Under the pieces are notes generated by a model that ran no database searches, was not told the DNA's origin, and was given only the letters and a program-made list of their open reading frames with translations. A stretch of DNA of 36,987 nucleotides from positions 1-36,987 of the forward strand of contig DF237534.1 in the NCBI GenBank assembly GCA_000708835.1, written 5' to 3'. Source of the stretch: Klebsormidium nitens (Eukaryota > Streptophyta > Klebsormidiophyceae > Klebsormidiales > Klebsormidiaceae). Shown here piece by piece: positions 10,301 through 21,400 of the stretch (the stretch's first letter is position 1; each line of letters begins with the position of its first letter). Position numbers and translations under genes: made by a program.

Positions 10301-11519
10301 GCAGCAAGTGCGTCACGTCTCCGTAGAGGATGCCTTCTGAACGGCGCGCATGCCGATTGAGTGGAAAGGCCTTTTTAGCGACCTCTGAGCACTACCATTC
10401 GTACGATAGAAAAGTGGTGCACAGTTGTGGGTATTAAAAACCAGCCCGCCTTTGTGCATTCCGATAAACAAACGCCTGGTCAATGTTTAAGTCTTGATCT
10501 CAAGAAAATAAGGTACATAAATAATAAGGTCATCTTACCGGGCAAGAACAAACAAGACATCCTAACCCAAAGATTCACCCGCTCCGCACCGGAACCTACC
10601 CTAACCACCAAGGCTAACTCCACCCGTCCGCCGGGCTTGACCTTATCATTTATAGGGCTTATCATTCACAGATGAGTCTTAGCTGGTGCATGTCGATAGC
10701 CCGCGACTCTCAGACCGCTTCCCGGAAGCTCCGATGATCCAGTACCCCAACGTATGAATGGCCACATGTATCAACGTATTTAGCATGCGGTTCCCAAAAC
10801 TTCATTCTCGGTAACTCCCTTCAACTGCAGCACATTGTGCGGGCACCAATGGAGGGTCTGCTCGAGGCGTTGGCCGTGAAAGAGGGGCAGCAAGTGGAGG
10901 AAGGCGCGTGGCTTTTCGAAATGAAGGTGCGACGAACGTATTCCTCAATAGCGACGAGCTAAGGGTCAGGAGTGGAATCAAAGGACGCTCTTGAAACACT
11001 CTAATTTGAGTACATGCGTCCCTTGTTCGCATCAACCGTCAATCACTCTTTGACCGCGGTCGGGGAATGGAAAGACAATGCTTCACGTCCGCTACTTTGG
11101 GTGTGTTTGGCACATGGGTATTCCAGAACCTTGTGCATTTCTCCAGATCTGTCGTACTGCTTGCAACTTGGTGAAGAAACGGCTAGCCTGTTAGCGACAC
11201 ATAGTAAAGACGCCGCTGCGAAAAATAGGTCCGCCGCTTCGTCGAACACGACTCTGGCTGTTGTCAGTACTTTTTCCGGGAATCATTTTCTCATTCCGAG
11301 CGTAGAACAAGAGACGTGCCCAAATCATGAGGCCTCGTCGAGTCTTGGACCAAGTCTTGCTGACGCCGTGCTTTCGCATGGACTTCGAGCGTAGCATAGG
11401 TTTCCGCCGGAGTTAGCAATATGTTTCCCTTGTTATCTCACAGCTTATGGGCTATTTACTACGTGTGAATTACATCTCTGCTTCTTTCTCAGGAATCAAT
11501 AGCGCCAGTCAAACTCTGA
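1395..11519 (+). CDS. MCCC1: 3-methylcrotonyl-CoA carboxylase subunit alpha, biotin-containing, mitochondrial
   Basis: ATP-dependent biotin carboxylase and biotin carrier subunit that, with the beta subunit, carboxylates 3-methylcrotonyl-CoA in mitochondrial leucine breakdown. Exons: 1395-1832, 2444-2587, 3106-3227, 3484-3631, 3821-4033, 4471-4551, 5596-5800, 6424-6668, 7289-7553, 8401-8561, 9102-9218, 10026-10241, 10831-10926, 11493-11519. All junctions keep frame and give 825 aa. The first in-frame ATG (acaATGG) has a good context. Residues 1-119 are a long Ser/Arg-rich presequence starting [15 protein letters not shown]. The biotin carboxylase domain follows: [10 protein letters not shown] near 125, HPGYGFLSE near 196, the ATP glycine loop GGGGKG near 283, [12 protein letters not shown] near 406 and ETRIYAEN near 456. 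Next come a BT-type linker domain (about 530-715) and a biotinyl domain with EAMKME, whose biotin-accepting lysine is residue 783 (codon 10233-10235). The start is well supported. Length exceeds the usual roughly 730 aa because of the presequence. Intron 2 is GC-AG. Propionyl- or acetyl-CoA carboxylase is less likely from architecture. Confidence 0.95.
2588..3105 (+). other. GC-AG intron (MCCC1 intron 2)
   Basis: The 518-base intron between exons 2 and 3 uses the donor AAG|GCGAGC and the acceptor CGCAG. Joining at these sites restores [12 protein letters not shown], exactly the conserved biotin carboxylase sequence. No GT nearby gives that join without losing or adding residues. GC-AG introns are a known minor class handled by the U2 spliceosome. 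Confidence 0.85.
4829..4909 (+). pseudogene. Decayed MCCC1 exon 7 copy 1
   Basis: Acceptor CGCAG is intact. It reads [19 protein letters not shown], then drifts (a short deletion near the PETMEFF region) and reaches an in-frame TAA at 4907-4909. No donor follows. Splicing to this acceptor would truncate the protein. Confidence 0.85.
4968..5024 (+). pseudogene. Decayed MCCC1 exon 7 copy 2
   Basis: Acceptor CGCAG is intact. It reads [18 protein letters not shown], then an in-frame TGA at 5022-5024. Similarity to the intact exon stops around the proline of the IVDPE segment. Confidence 0.85.
5096..5170 (+). pseudogene. Decayed MCCC1 exon 7 copy 3, acceptor lost
   Basis: The aligned acceptor reads CGGAA instead of CGCAG, so the splice site at the homologous position is gone. 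The copy reads [22 protein letters not shown] before similarity fades. The frame stays open from here through copy 4, ending at 5353, which is why the two appear as one 84-codon open frame. Confidence 0.85.
5246..5353 (+). pseudogene. Decayed MCCC1 exon 7 copy 4, longest copy
   Basis: Acceptor CGCAG is intact. The copy covers 31 codons up to STRLQ. It then breaks from the exon sequence directly into ATATCAGAAG and an in-frame TGA at 5351-5353. Replacements include G to D, P to S and F to S. The clean end after CTCCAA marks the 3' boundary of the duplicated unit. Confidence 0.88.
5443..5550 (+). pseudogene. Decayed MCCC1 exon 7 copy 5, closest to the intact exon in protein
   Basis: Acceptor CGCAG is intact. 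The peptide reads [20 protein letters not shown] and then FFFMELN, before diverging to a TGA at 5548-5550. Against the intact exon, many differences up to this point are synonymous (ATC/ATT, GTC/GTG, GAT/GAC, CCC/CCA, GAG/GAA, TTC/TTT and others), with about four replacements. No usable donor follows. Confidence 0.88.
6680..6704. other. Paired TGACGTCA palindromes in MCCC1 intron 8
   Basis: Two exact TGACGTCA copies (6680-6687 and 6697-6704) lie 17 bases apart, with a further TGACGT at about 6709, just inside intron 8. The 8-mer is the classical bZIP (CRE-type) binding palindrome. Whether it is bound here is unknown. Confidence 0.5.
7821..7966 (+). repeat. Three imperfect 60-base tandem units in MCCC1 intron 9
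   Basis: The core CAGAGATGGGTTTGGGATGC at 7821 recurs as CAGAGGTGGCTTTGGGATGC at 7881 and in a weaker form (CAGCTGGGCTTGGGAT) at 7942, a period of 60-61 bases. It lies wholly inside the 847-base intron 9 (7554-8400). It may derive from the end of exon 9, which contains a similar GGTGGCT...TTGGG stretch, but this is uncertain. Confidence 0.6.
9522..9558 (+). other. G-quadruplex-prone tract in MCCC1 intron 11
   Basis: Six runs of three or four G (9522-9524, 9530-9532, 9534-9536, 9544-9547, 9552-9554, 9556-9558) occur within 37 bases on the sense strand, meeting the usual G-quadruplex pattern. One unit is TTTAGGG-like, but there is no telomere array. Confidence 0.55.
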
Positions 11520-14500
11520 CGCTTTCCGCGAGCTGGTGAGAGTATCTCTACGATACAATGTGTTTCGGCTAGCAAGCGCTCCAGACTTGGGCGCCTGACA
11601 AGGACATTGTTCAGATTCAGCAGTTAGTGCTTGCCTTGCAAACGTTTTTGAGGAACCCTGTACATACTTAGGAGGTTGGGGAGCGACAGAGTACATATGC
11701 GTTGATCAATGTTGAGATTAAAAAGGCCTTGTAGCTTATTAGAGAACGTAGATCCAGGGAGACGACAAAGAGAGACATGTCACTGTATAGTAAGCGGCTT
11801 CGAGATAGGTTCTACTTACTAGGCTTGTAGGCTGTTGAAACGATGAGAAACTCTGTGGACGACTTTTGTCGGCCCATCCGTTCAGGTTGAGAGCGCGAGC
11901 TCAAAGCTGGTGCATCCAAGTGACGCTGACACAGTTCAACCTAACTCAAAACTCGAATTTGCGCACATGCAGTTCACATACGCTTTTATTGACTCGTAAA
12001 TCGCACATGGGTGCATGCATGTCCCGCCTCAGTAAAGTGCGGCTAATGCACAAACTTACCCAATCTTTGACTCGAAGCCCAAGCCCCGCTCCCATGTATG
12101 TCGAATCTCAGATCGATCATGCTTATCGTGTATAGGTGCGATGAATCCAAAATAATGAGATATCTTATTCAATTCAATCTGCATGCCTGACAATCACTGA
12201 ATTAATAAATCACGACCTGCACGAACAGCCTTCATGCGGGACGTGTACGAGATTTGAGGTCAATGACCGAGTCACTCAGTGCAGTGACCGCTGTATCATT
12301 AACCGGACCTGAATCACAGAGTTATGAAACCTCCCGCGACCGGGCACATCCCGGCTGGGTGGCGCCGCCACGGCCTTGATATCATGGTTCATCGCATCCA
12401 ACAAAAACGTATATCATGGTGCTATACTTGGGACCTTAGACAGTGCATTGAAGGAATAATATGGGAATGTCAATCAATAACAGTCGGGAGACTCACTGAG
12501 TCTGGATCCACACGTCCCTTTCAATCCAGATTCGGGCAAGGGCGCGCATATTGATCCTATAGCAGAATTGAAATCATAAAATGATAATGATATCTGAATG
12601 GCCGAATACGGTGGGCTCGCGGGTCCCTATTCGCGGCCGCGGCCGGCCCAAACCTGACTGGGCCGTCCGATCCGACCGTCGACCGTCCGATTCGAACACC
12701 GATCAACGTCTGAAAACCATCTGCTGGACACATCGGACGGTAAATCATACCGACGAATACCCTGTGCGCGCACACATGAGACTTCTGCGCAAGAATTTCG
12801 GGCCCGACCTTGAAGCACAGAAGCTCAAGCGTTGCGATTGTGGACAGGATATTTGGTCGACTCGGCTTTCGAGACTCGAAGCATGGTTGAATGAATTCAA
12901 GGTAATGTCATCATTCTCAGTATGACAGAGATGTGGAATTGGACGCTTGCCGCCATGTCCAGAGGTACCCGCTACTACTACTAGTAGGTACTACCTATAA
13001 GATAGGACGGCCGACTCATCAGTGACTCGAATTGCCGCAGACCTGCAGGGCAGCTCAGGACAGCCTGGATTGAGGAGATCTTCAACAAGCTAGAGTTCAC
13101 TCTTGCTAAAACCTGACGTACGTAAGTTTAGGACGTGTTTCTTACGTAGCACAGTACATCAGCTACGTCTTTCAAGCTGGCTTTGGCCCCTGGCACAGAT
13201 TGCGGGGCAGATTAAGACGACTGACATTTGAGTCGTTAATCAGTATGTGAGCCACCTTAGTCTCACAGGACACCATTAGTCTTTTAGGCTCGGGCGTTTG
13301 CTTGTATCCAGCTTGTATCTACCCAATTGCGGGGCATCTGGCTTAGCGTGGTGAGTAAATCTAGGTCAGCGTACAGCTTGCTAGCAACGCTATAAAGGCA
13401 GATCAGAGATGTGTAATTCTCCAATGCAACGGTGGCGATTGCCGGCAACGATCAAGCTCTGCCGACGCAGAGCACTCCAGTCATAGACGGATAGAGCAAT
13501 CAATACCGCCAGCTGCCGAACCCTCGCTGGCGCCGCCTTCCATTATCAGCCGCAAATGTGGCCAAATCTGACTTCTTGCACCTAAGAGCTTCTTTACTCT
13601 TCGAGATCTGAGATGAAACCTCTAGGGGAGCTGTGGCTAGCTGGGTCTCTCTGACACGCTGACACAAGAAGGGGCTCCAGGGACGTAATGGACAAAATGT
13701 GCTCGGGGATGCAAGTCTGCATGATATCGGCTGTCAGCGCACATTGGTGATGTCATGCACAATCTGCGAATTCCCTTGTCCGCCACCGCTATCGTCAATC
13801 ATACCGTCCAAGTTTTGAGCGCAGCTGCCATAGGGATATTATTGGAGCACGTGCTTACTGGCTGCATTGGAGCTGGTCCTCTAGTCCGTCCTCACTATGC
13901 AAACCAGGTAATTTCGCTCTACTGCTCATCAAAAAGAGTGTCGCCGTCACTTTCACAGGCAAAATTGAAGTTTACCGCTCAACTCTGAGATCCCATTGTA
14001 AAACAGAGTGCAAAGTGCAGCTTTGGCAAAAGGAACGACCTTGGCGGCTCACCTCGTAAAGCAATCCTGTAGCTCATGACTGACCTTACTGATTTGGATC
14101 TCTTTTCCATCATGAAAGCTTTGTGACAATAGAAAGTCACCCCCCTTTCTCTGCCTGGGACTTCTACCAACGAGATCTCTTTGCTGCTTCAACGCTACTT
14201 TTGGTTCGACTCTGACAAAGCTAGCGCAATCGATTGTTTCAACACATCGTTACTCAAGCACCCCCTAGTGATGCGCAAATCGTGCGGCCCTAGTTCTTTC
14301 AGTCTTGGGGGGCTGCTTCTTTGTCCCAAGGTTCAGTGGCTGGCACTATCATTTGTGTTCAATGGCTGATCAAAGTTTACCAGTACAAGTTTTAAGAAAA
14401 AGAGGCTATCCGTGAATGTCATTGCCATGGCTTTTGGACGCTTTACCTAGCTTGAATGGCACCAACTTGCTCCTGAAGGCTAGTAATATCACACAAGAGT

Positions 14501-14714
14501 AGGATATTGTTCACAACAAGAGAATAAGCCCGTGTTCAGACTGCAATAGGAAATTACTCTGCCACTCACATATCCCTCTTGCCATCAAAGGATGTCGCTA
14601 CCTGGAGTGAGGCAACCACCTGACTAGCATCCTCCATTTATCTGTTCCAGTAGGGCATGAGCAGCTGCCTCATTGTGACCTATCCACAATGGGGCCAAGA
14701 CTGCGCAGAAGGAA
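11520..14714. other. Long intergenic region, no recognised gene
   Basis: About 3.2 kb between the carboxylase stop and the first candidate exon of the kinase gene. Open frames are short and unrecognised. Two segments end at good donor-like sites: 12784-12902 (peptide around RCDCGQDIW, ending TTCAAG|GTAATG) and 13755-13907 (ending AACCAG|GTAATT). I could not join either in frame to a downstream exon, so I do not call them genes. The region should hold the 3' UTR of the carboxylase gene and the promoter of the kinase gene. Confidence 0.5.
12663..12740. repeat. Direct and inverted CCGTCCGAT repeats
   Basis: CCGTCCGAT occurs at 12663-12671 and 12683-12691, and its reverse complement ATCGGACGG at 12732-12740. 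Either direct copy could pair with the inverted one as a 9-bp stem. The segment is GC-rich and lies next to a NotI-like GCGGCCGC at about 12634. No function is known. Confidence 0.55.
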
Positions 14715-14948
14715 ATGACGTCCTGTCAGCTAGGCCCTGGCACGATGAAGGACCAGGGTCCTGGGCGCGATGTTACACACGGGCCTTTTCCAACAGGCAT
14801 GCTCTTTGAGAAACCGGGGGCATGCACCATCACCCCTGTTTCCTCTGGGGTCAGCCGGCTGGCGGCGGCTGCCTTTACGTGCTTTGCACGTGGGCGGACT
14901 CGTTTCATGGTCTGCAGGACCAGTAGCCTGAAAATGAGTTTCTCTCAG
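14715..14948 (+). other. Candidate 5' exon of the double histidine kinase
   Basis: An open segment starting at ATG 14715 runs 78 codons to ...MSFSQ and ends at a good donor, TCTCAG|GTGAGA, in phase 0. The first sure exon of the kinase gene has an acceptor TTGCAG at 15516-15518, also in phase 0, so the two could be spliced. The alternative is that translation starts in the same frame at ATG 15420 without this exon. The sequence alone does not decide. Confidence 0.3.
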
Positions 14949-15419
14949 GTGAGAACGCATGAACCAGGTAGCCTTTCTGGTTGAAACCTTCTGCTTGTGC
15001 ATTTTGATAAGCAAACGTCTCTCCTTACACGACCTTGTTTTGAGTGTTTTGAGACACGTACTTCTAAAAGAACAGGGTAGCTGCGCATTAGAGCCGCACA
15101 TCCGCATCTCTGTGAGTTGCTCTGCGAAGATGATGTCTGGAAGCGAACGTCAAGGCATGCCTTGGCAAACATCTCCCCTGGCAAGAAAGAGGCAGGCTGA
15201 TCTTAGCTGAGTTGTACATTGAGGAGCAGCACAAATGTCGAAGTAGGCTGGTTCCCATATGCAGCTATGTGAAGCTCGCAGATCCTCACAAGGCTTCAAA
15301 GTGTTTCTTGATCGTCTCGTTTAAACGCTTCCTCTCCTTACGGGAGCAGAAGCTTTCAAGCCGCTGAAAGTTGACGCATTTCAGAACAGGCCGTCTTCAA
15401 TCTCTTTGCGCCTCATGAC

Positions 15420-18400
15420 ATGGCTTTTGCTCGTCAAGTATTCTACACGATGGACGCAGGGCGTCTCCACACGGAGATAATCACAGTCGTCAAGAGCACC
15501 TGGATGTTTTCATTGCAGGATCCGATGGAAGTAGCCTTCCTTGAGGACTTCGAGAAGCAAAGCCAAAAGACGCTGCGCCTGGCGCTCATCTCGAGCGCGC
15601 TCATTATCTCGGTGTACATTAGCATTGGTAAGTACCGGTGACATTGGGTGACATCTTCCTCGCCAATGAAGTCTCATCGTTATTGGAGTTGCAGCTAGGC
15701 AGCGCTTTCAGATCTTGATGTCGAGTAATTCTTGACATTGCTCGTCGTCAGACCAAAGTACTGAGGAGGCTTACACACAGCAGAAAAATGGATGTACAAA
15801 CAGTGCCATACTGCATCTCGGTCCGCGTTGCACTGCACTACGCTGCCCTGCGCGGCCCTGCCCTGGGTAAATACTCTCTTCCGTTATGCACGAGCGGTCA
15901 AGCCATTGTCCTTTTGCTCTTCAGAGAAAGGCCTACGGAAAGGAGCGTCGCTCCATTCTGATAACTTGGAAACCTGACGCGGATCATACTGCCTTTTTCA
16001 CAGACTTTCTTTCCTTGAAGAGCAAAAAGATGTTTCACCAAGTCCTCGTGGCCAGATGCATCCTCTGCACTTTCTGCTTCATTGCGTACGTGGCCTCCTA
16101 CTTCCCGCTCTTCGGTTGGAAGGTGAGGATAACCTCGGCATAAATCTTGTTCTTCACTCGTAGGGTGGCAGCATGCCGGGCTTTGCGCTAAAGAAGTTGC
16201 TTACTCAATGGCTTGAAAAGGCTTTGACGAAATGAATGATAGGATTTCATTCCTGTCGGACAAAGATCGAGAAGGTTTAGCCAGCTGATTCAAGCCAGTT
16301 CCTCTTAATACTTGAGGGATGAATTCTCTTTAACGCTCCTGGTAATTTTTCTGTATCTTTGACAGTGGTAAAGCCACATTAATGGATTAAATATTGAGAA
16401 AGTCAATGAATCAGCTCCTCTGCAGGCCTTATTGGTAATCAGTCGCGGGTGTGCATTGATTGAAGTATTCCTCCTCTTTCTTGCAGAACTGGCAGCCGTT
16501 CACATTCTTTTGCTGCTTCAGGTTAGTATATTGTCCCTCCCTCCACCGTTTCACCGTACTTTGAATGCAGCGGAACGTCCTTCCATGCATGCAAGTACTT
16601 GCAGGAGCGTTGATCGAGTGTAAAGCTTGATGGACACTTTCAAAGGATTCTCAGAAATCTCTCCAAGACCTTAAGATGCACTCTGTATCTTATCCTCATA
16701 TGAGATGCCACTTTGTACGTGAAACGGTTCTGACCTTCCCGTAAGTGCCTGTGCAGCATTTCCGTCGGATCGAGCATGCTGCCAGCCGTGTTCAGCAGGG
16801 TGGCAGGTTTCCTGGCCCTCTTCCTGGCTCTCAGCTTGACGTCGGGCTTTATCAGACTCCGCACGTCATACGCGTGCCTCATTCTTATTACTACCATCTC
16901 CGTATACACGATTGCCGGTCATTTTGTCCAACGGCGAGGTACCCTAGTCGACCAGATGCACAGTACCGACGAAAAGGCTTTTGTGTCCCCTGCGACAGTG
17001 CTCGTGAGCTTTATCAGCCCTCCTTTCTGTCCATCTAAATGAAATCTGCTTTACTGATCCATGCACCATCTGAGATGCTATTGCTAGCACTCCACTCAAA
17101 CTCCGGTTTGAGCGGCAGATTTTGCCGTCAGCCGAGCTGCTGTACGATCTCTGATGTTAGATCCTCCTCAGCTCGAAGTTGGGGTCCTGCTGCTAGGCTT
17201 CGCACTGAAAACACTGAATTTGTTTCTCCTGACGCATTCTCTGTCCTGCAGATGGCCCTAGTAGCGGCTTGGCTCATGTGGTCGTCCTACCTGTTTGAGT
17301 GCTACGCTCGGAAACAGTTCCTAATCCGCTGGGAGCTCAAAAGCACGGAGAAGTCCAACTCTGCAGCAGATCAAGCCTATGACGCGAAGGAAGCGAAATC
17401 TGCCTTCATGTCAAACATGTAAGTGCATGTAAGCATGCGAAGCTGCGAGAAGGATGACTCTACGAAGATACCAATAAAGCCCGAGGATCCGCTCTTATCG
17501 AACAAGCACCAGAAGCTTGTTCCTTTCCAAATGCTGGCAGTGGATCGAAGAACAGCGGACTGTACCCTGGATTATCAAATGCTTGTTTGCTCTGATATTT
17601 TGTCAGCCCTTATGTTGTGCTCAAGCCACAGCATTCTTCGCTTGTGCAGGAGTCACGAGATTCGGCATCCGATCATCGGGATTCTAAGCTGTGCTGAGCT
17701 CCTAGATACCACGGAGCTGACGTCAGAACAGCGGGAATCGGCAGCTATCATGAAGAAGGCTGCAGAGGACTTGCTCAGTCTCATCAACGACGTGCTAGAG
17801 GTCAGTGACAGCTTGTAACACTCACAAAACGTCTTCCGTTATGCTTTCGACGGTAATATGCATTGAATGTATGCATGATCTTCTCAGCCGCGAAGAGACG
17901 GCGAACAAAACCTGCGCCACTCTCGGCATTTGGCGATAACGAATGAGAGACTATAGGCCGAGATTGTTCAAAAGTTCCAAGAGTCTTGAAGGATTGACGG
18001 AAAGGGGCTGCCATTTACAATTCACTACAATTAATGAACAGGTTCAGACACGTCAATAACGTCAAAGTAAGATTAAGGTCACTCTACAGTTCCAAACTAA
18101 TACACGTGGGTCGGGTTTCTTTGCAGTGGAGCAAGCTGGAGGCCGGTTGCTTCAGGCTGAATCTCAGGGTAAGGAACAACTGCCATTGAGTGCCGGAAGC
18201 GTGCAGCCTGATGTGGAACAGTATGCATCAGGCTGCCTTTACTCTCAACTGAGATAGACTGACTTCTGCACTCAGCAAGTTCTCTCTTGTAAACGTCGTT
18301 CATTGCACGAGTTCCTTAGGTGTAGCCAGCCCTTATTCAAACATTGCAAAGAACAGCAAAGGAACAGACACTTTCGAGTATTTTTTCGCACTCGGTTTCT

Positions 18401-21400
18401 CAGTCTCGTCATCCATTCTCGTTGTACAAGGGACACTTAAGACGTCGTTCGAACAGATTGTAACCAGCCACTAGCCTGGCTTTATGATCGCTCAATCTCG
18501 TCATCTTCATGAATACTGAAGTTCGAGATCGACTCTTGCTTTGATTCACTGGGTAGCTTCAGATACCGTCAAACCTGAAAAGGAACAAGCTGCGCTGGTC
18601 TGTTCCTAGTAAACCGCTTGGCTTGGAAGGCTTCCCGAACAAGATGATGGATTCCGGATAGAAAAGCTGGCTTGTTTGAAGCGAGCATGCGTCGAATCTC
18701 TGTGTTGACTTGTAAGCATGTCGTTTTCTGCAGGGCTTTGACCTCCTCGAGCTGATTGAGGATACAGCAGACATGGTGGCACCATCTGCGTTTGCAAAGG
18801 GTTTGGAGTTGGTGACAATCATGCAAAGCTGGACGAAGAGAGCCGTCGTCGGGGATCCACTGGTGGTGCAGGGCATTTTGATTAACTGTAAGTTTCTGCG
18901 TCCTTGCAAGAATCCGGGCTTGAGGTGGTCCACGTCTTCTGGCGTTGCCACCGGTTCTTCTCCCTTTCCCGCCAATTGCGAGGAGTGCTTATGTCACATT
19001 TGATAGAGGTTAGCAAACTGGGAGGGAGTGGAGGGTCCCGGAGCGTGCTGCTTTTCTGCTGCTTTCTTGGACTGCACACAGCATGACTTGCCCTAAACAC
19101 AATCAAGAAAAGATGTCTAAAACAGCGGCGATGGTAGTCCAGCATCTATCGAGCCAGAAAGATGCAACGGAAGGCTGCTTGGGTGAAGGCAGTCATTGAG
19201 TCTCTGTCAATACCATAATGCTCTGCATGCAAAATGCCAGCGAACATCTGATTTGATGTCTCACGCGCAGTGCTGGACAACGCGGTAAAGTTTACCAAGG
19301 CTGGAGGCCTCGCTTTGGTCGTCGAGGAGAAATCCGGGCCAATCGCGCGTGACGCACTTGTCATCCGCTTCTCCTGCGTTGACACGGGTAGAGGAATACC
19401 TGAAGACAAGCTAAGGGTGCTGTTTCGAGAATTCTCCCAGGTCGACATGCGGTTCTCCAGGGAGGTGAGACTAAATGTTCGCTTAGCTGTTCTATCGGGC
19501 CAGCCTTCCCACTAGATGAAAAGATTCAATCTGATTCCGTCAAAGAACACCGTTGAGCCAGGAATTACTTCAGCCCTCGGGCGCTAATGCCCTTCTGCCA
19601 GATTGCACAGCTTGATTCCATAATATTTGGGACAACTCTACTGTCGATCTTGCGAACTGCGAAACAATTGAAGCAGGGTAAACCTCTAGGAGGACCAGCA
19701 CAAAGGAAGCATCTTCCAAAGCCTGAGTGCCAAAAGGTCCAGGCGAGCTTGTTAAACCCTACTCCGACTAGCTTCTAAATCATGAACATGCTTGCAGATC
19801 GAAGGTCTCGGATTGGGCCTCGCGCTTGTGCTCGGATTTGTAGACATCTTGGACGGTCAACTGGGCGTGTCGACCAATTCCAAAGCACAGCCACATGTTC
19901 CTACTGGCTCCATCTTCTGGTTTGAAGTGCCGTTCCGGGCATCGACCTCCGGGCCCGTTGTTCGTTCCGACGAGAAGTTGCGGAAGTCGTCACCGCGGGC
20001 GCCGGTTTGCGTGTTGTGCGTCTCGCCGAGTATGCTCGTGAGGGAGATGCTCAAAAACAACCTGGAGCCCGACGCCGGAAATGGTTGGGAAATCATGGTT
20101 GGGAGTTCGCTAGGCGAGGTGATTGATAGCAGCGATTATAAGCAACAGGAGTGGTCGGCGGCCGTCGTAGTCACGCAACGCGTCGAGGATTACGGAGAGC
20201 TGAAAGGGCGGGTTGAAACGAGTCTGAGAGAGAAAGTGCGATGGTTGCTGCTCACTAAGCAGGAGCAGAAGAAGCCCAACGGCTTTTGGGGGGTCATTGA
20301 GCAGCCGGTCCGGAGGGCAAACTTAGTCCAGGCGGTGGTCGGAGCGTGCAAGGACGCGCTGCTGACAAAGGAGCCGCCTCTAGTTGCTTCAGTGCGGACC
20401 ACCGTAGACCTAGATTCCAGAAGGAGGGGTTCCTCCAACATACCGCGTTTGTCGTCCCTCGACTCGAAAGTCTCCTCGGCCCGCACGTCGCACCGGATGT
20501 CGGGTCGATCCGGGGAGGCGGAGCCAGAGCAAGCCAGTCTTAGAACGCTTCCAAGCGTTAAGGAAGGCGCCGAGCGCTCGCATGCGGCGGCGAACGGAGA
20601 CTTGAAGCGGCACGAAGTGCTGCTTGTGGATGACACTGCGGTGACGCAGATGCTCGGCAAACAGGTTCTTTCGAGCGCAGGATTTGCGGTTGAGGTTGCG
20701 GGGAACGGTCTCCAGGCGGTGGAGAAGTGGCGGGAGAAGGAGTACGATGTCGTTCTCATGGACATCGAGATGGAGGTGAGCTTAAATTGCATTGCAAGTG
20801 CTATGCTCGCTGTGCCTTGGACAGCGACAAGGGTTTTTGATGTGGTCGAAAGATTGCTAATCGAAGCATGTAAATGCATCGTTCACAGTCCAGACTAGAA
20901 CTGCTTCCCGCCTTTTTCCTTCAGGGGCTTCATTCTGAAGGTATCAATGATGTTTCAGGAAGAACGAGACGCATGCATGTTTTTCCTCTGCTGGAAGCTT
21001 CGAGTGAGTAGGGTTCCCTTACGGTTGCGGTTTCGAAAATGCCGATTGGCAACAAGATATCAACCTTTTTAGCAGCAAAAAACTTGACTGGCCAATGTGA
21101 GGTTGCTGGATGGGTCCTCAAGGCAAGCATAGAGCCTTCTTACTCCCTTCGCGCAGATCTTGAACGGGTATGAGGCCGCGGAAATGATCAGGAAGGAGGA
21201 GATCGTACGGGGCCGCCGACGAGTGCCGATCATCGCGCTCACGGCGCACGACAGCCTGGGTCCGCGAGGCTTCCTTATGAACGACAAGCTGACTCGGCCA
21301 GTTTCCAAAGCGCTCATGGTAGAGACCGTGAAGACCTGGGCGCGCGGTTTCCAGCTTGACCTACTCGGGGCCAATCCTCTTCGTCAAAAGGTGCCGCTTC

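Noticed and set aside
11520-14714. tRNA, rRNA or transposon in the intergenic gap
   Set aside because: No T-loop/A-box pairing that folds as a tRNA, no rRNA similarity, and no terminal repeats or transposase/reverse transcriptase motifs.
20190-20879. 229-codon minus-strand open frame
   Set aside because: It lies antisense to the kinase exon 19798-20775, which has clear receiver motifs; a shadow frame caused by codon bias.
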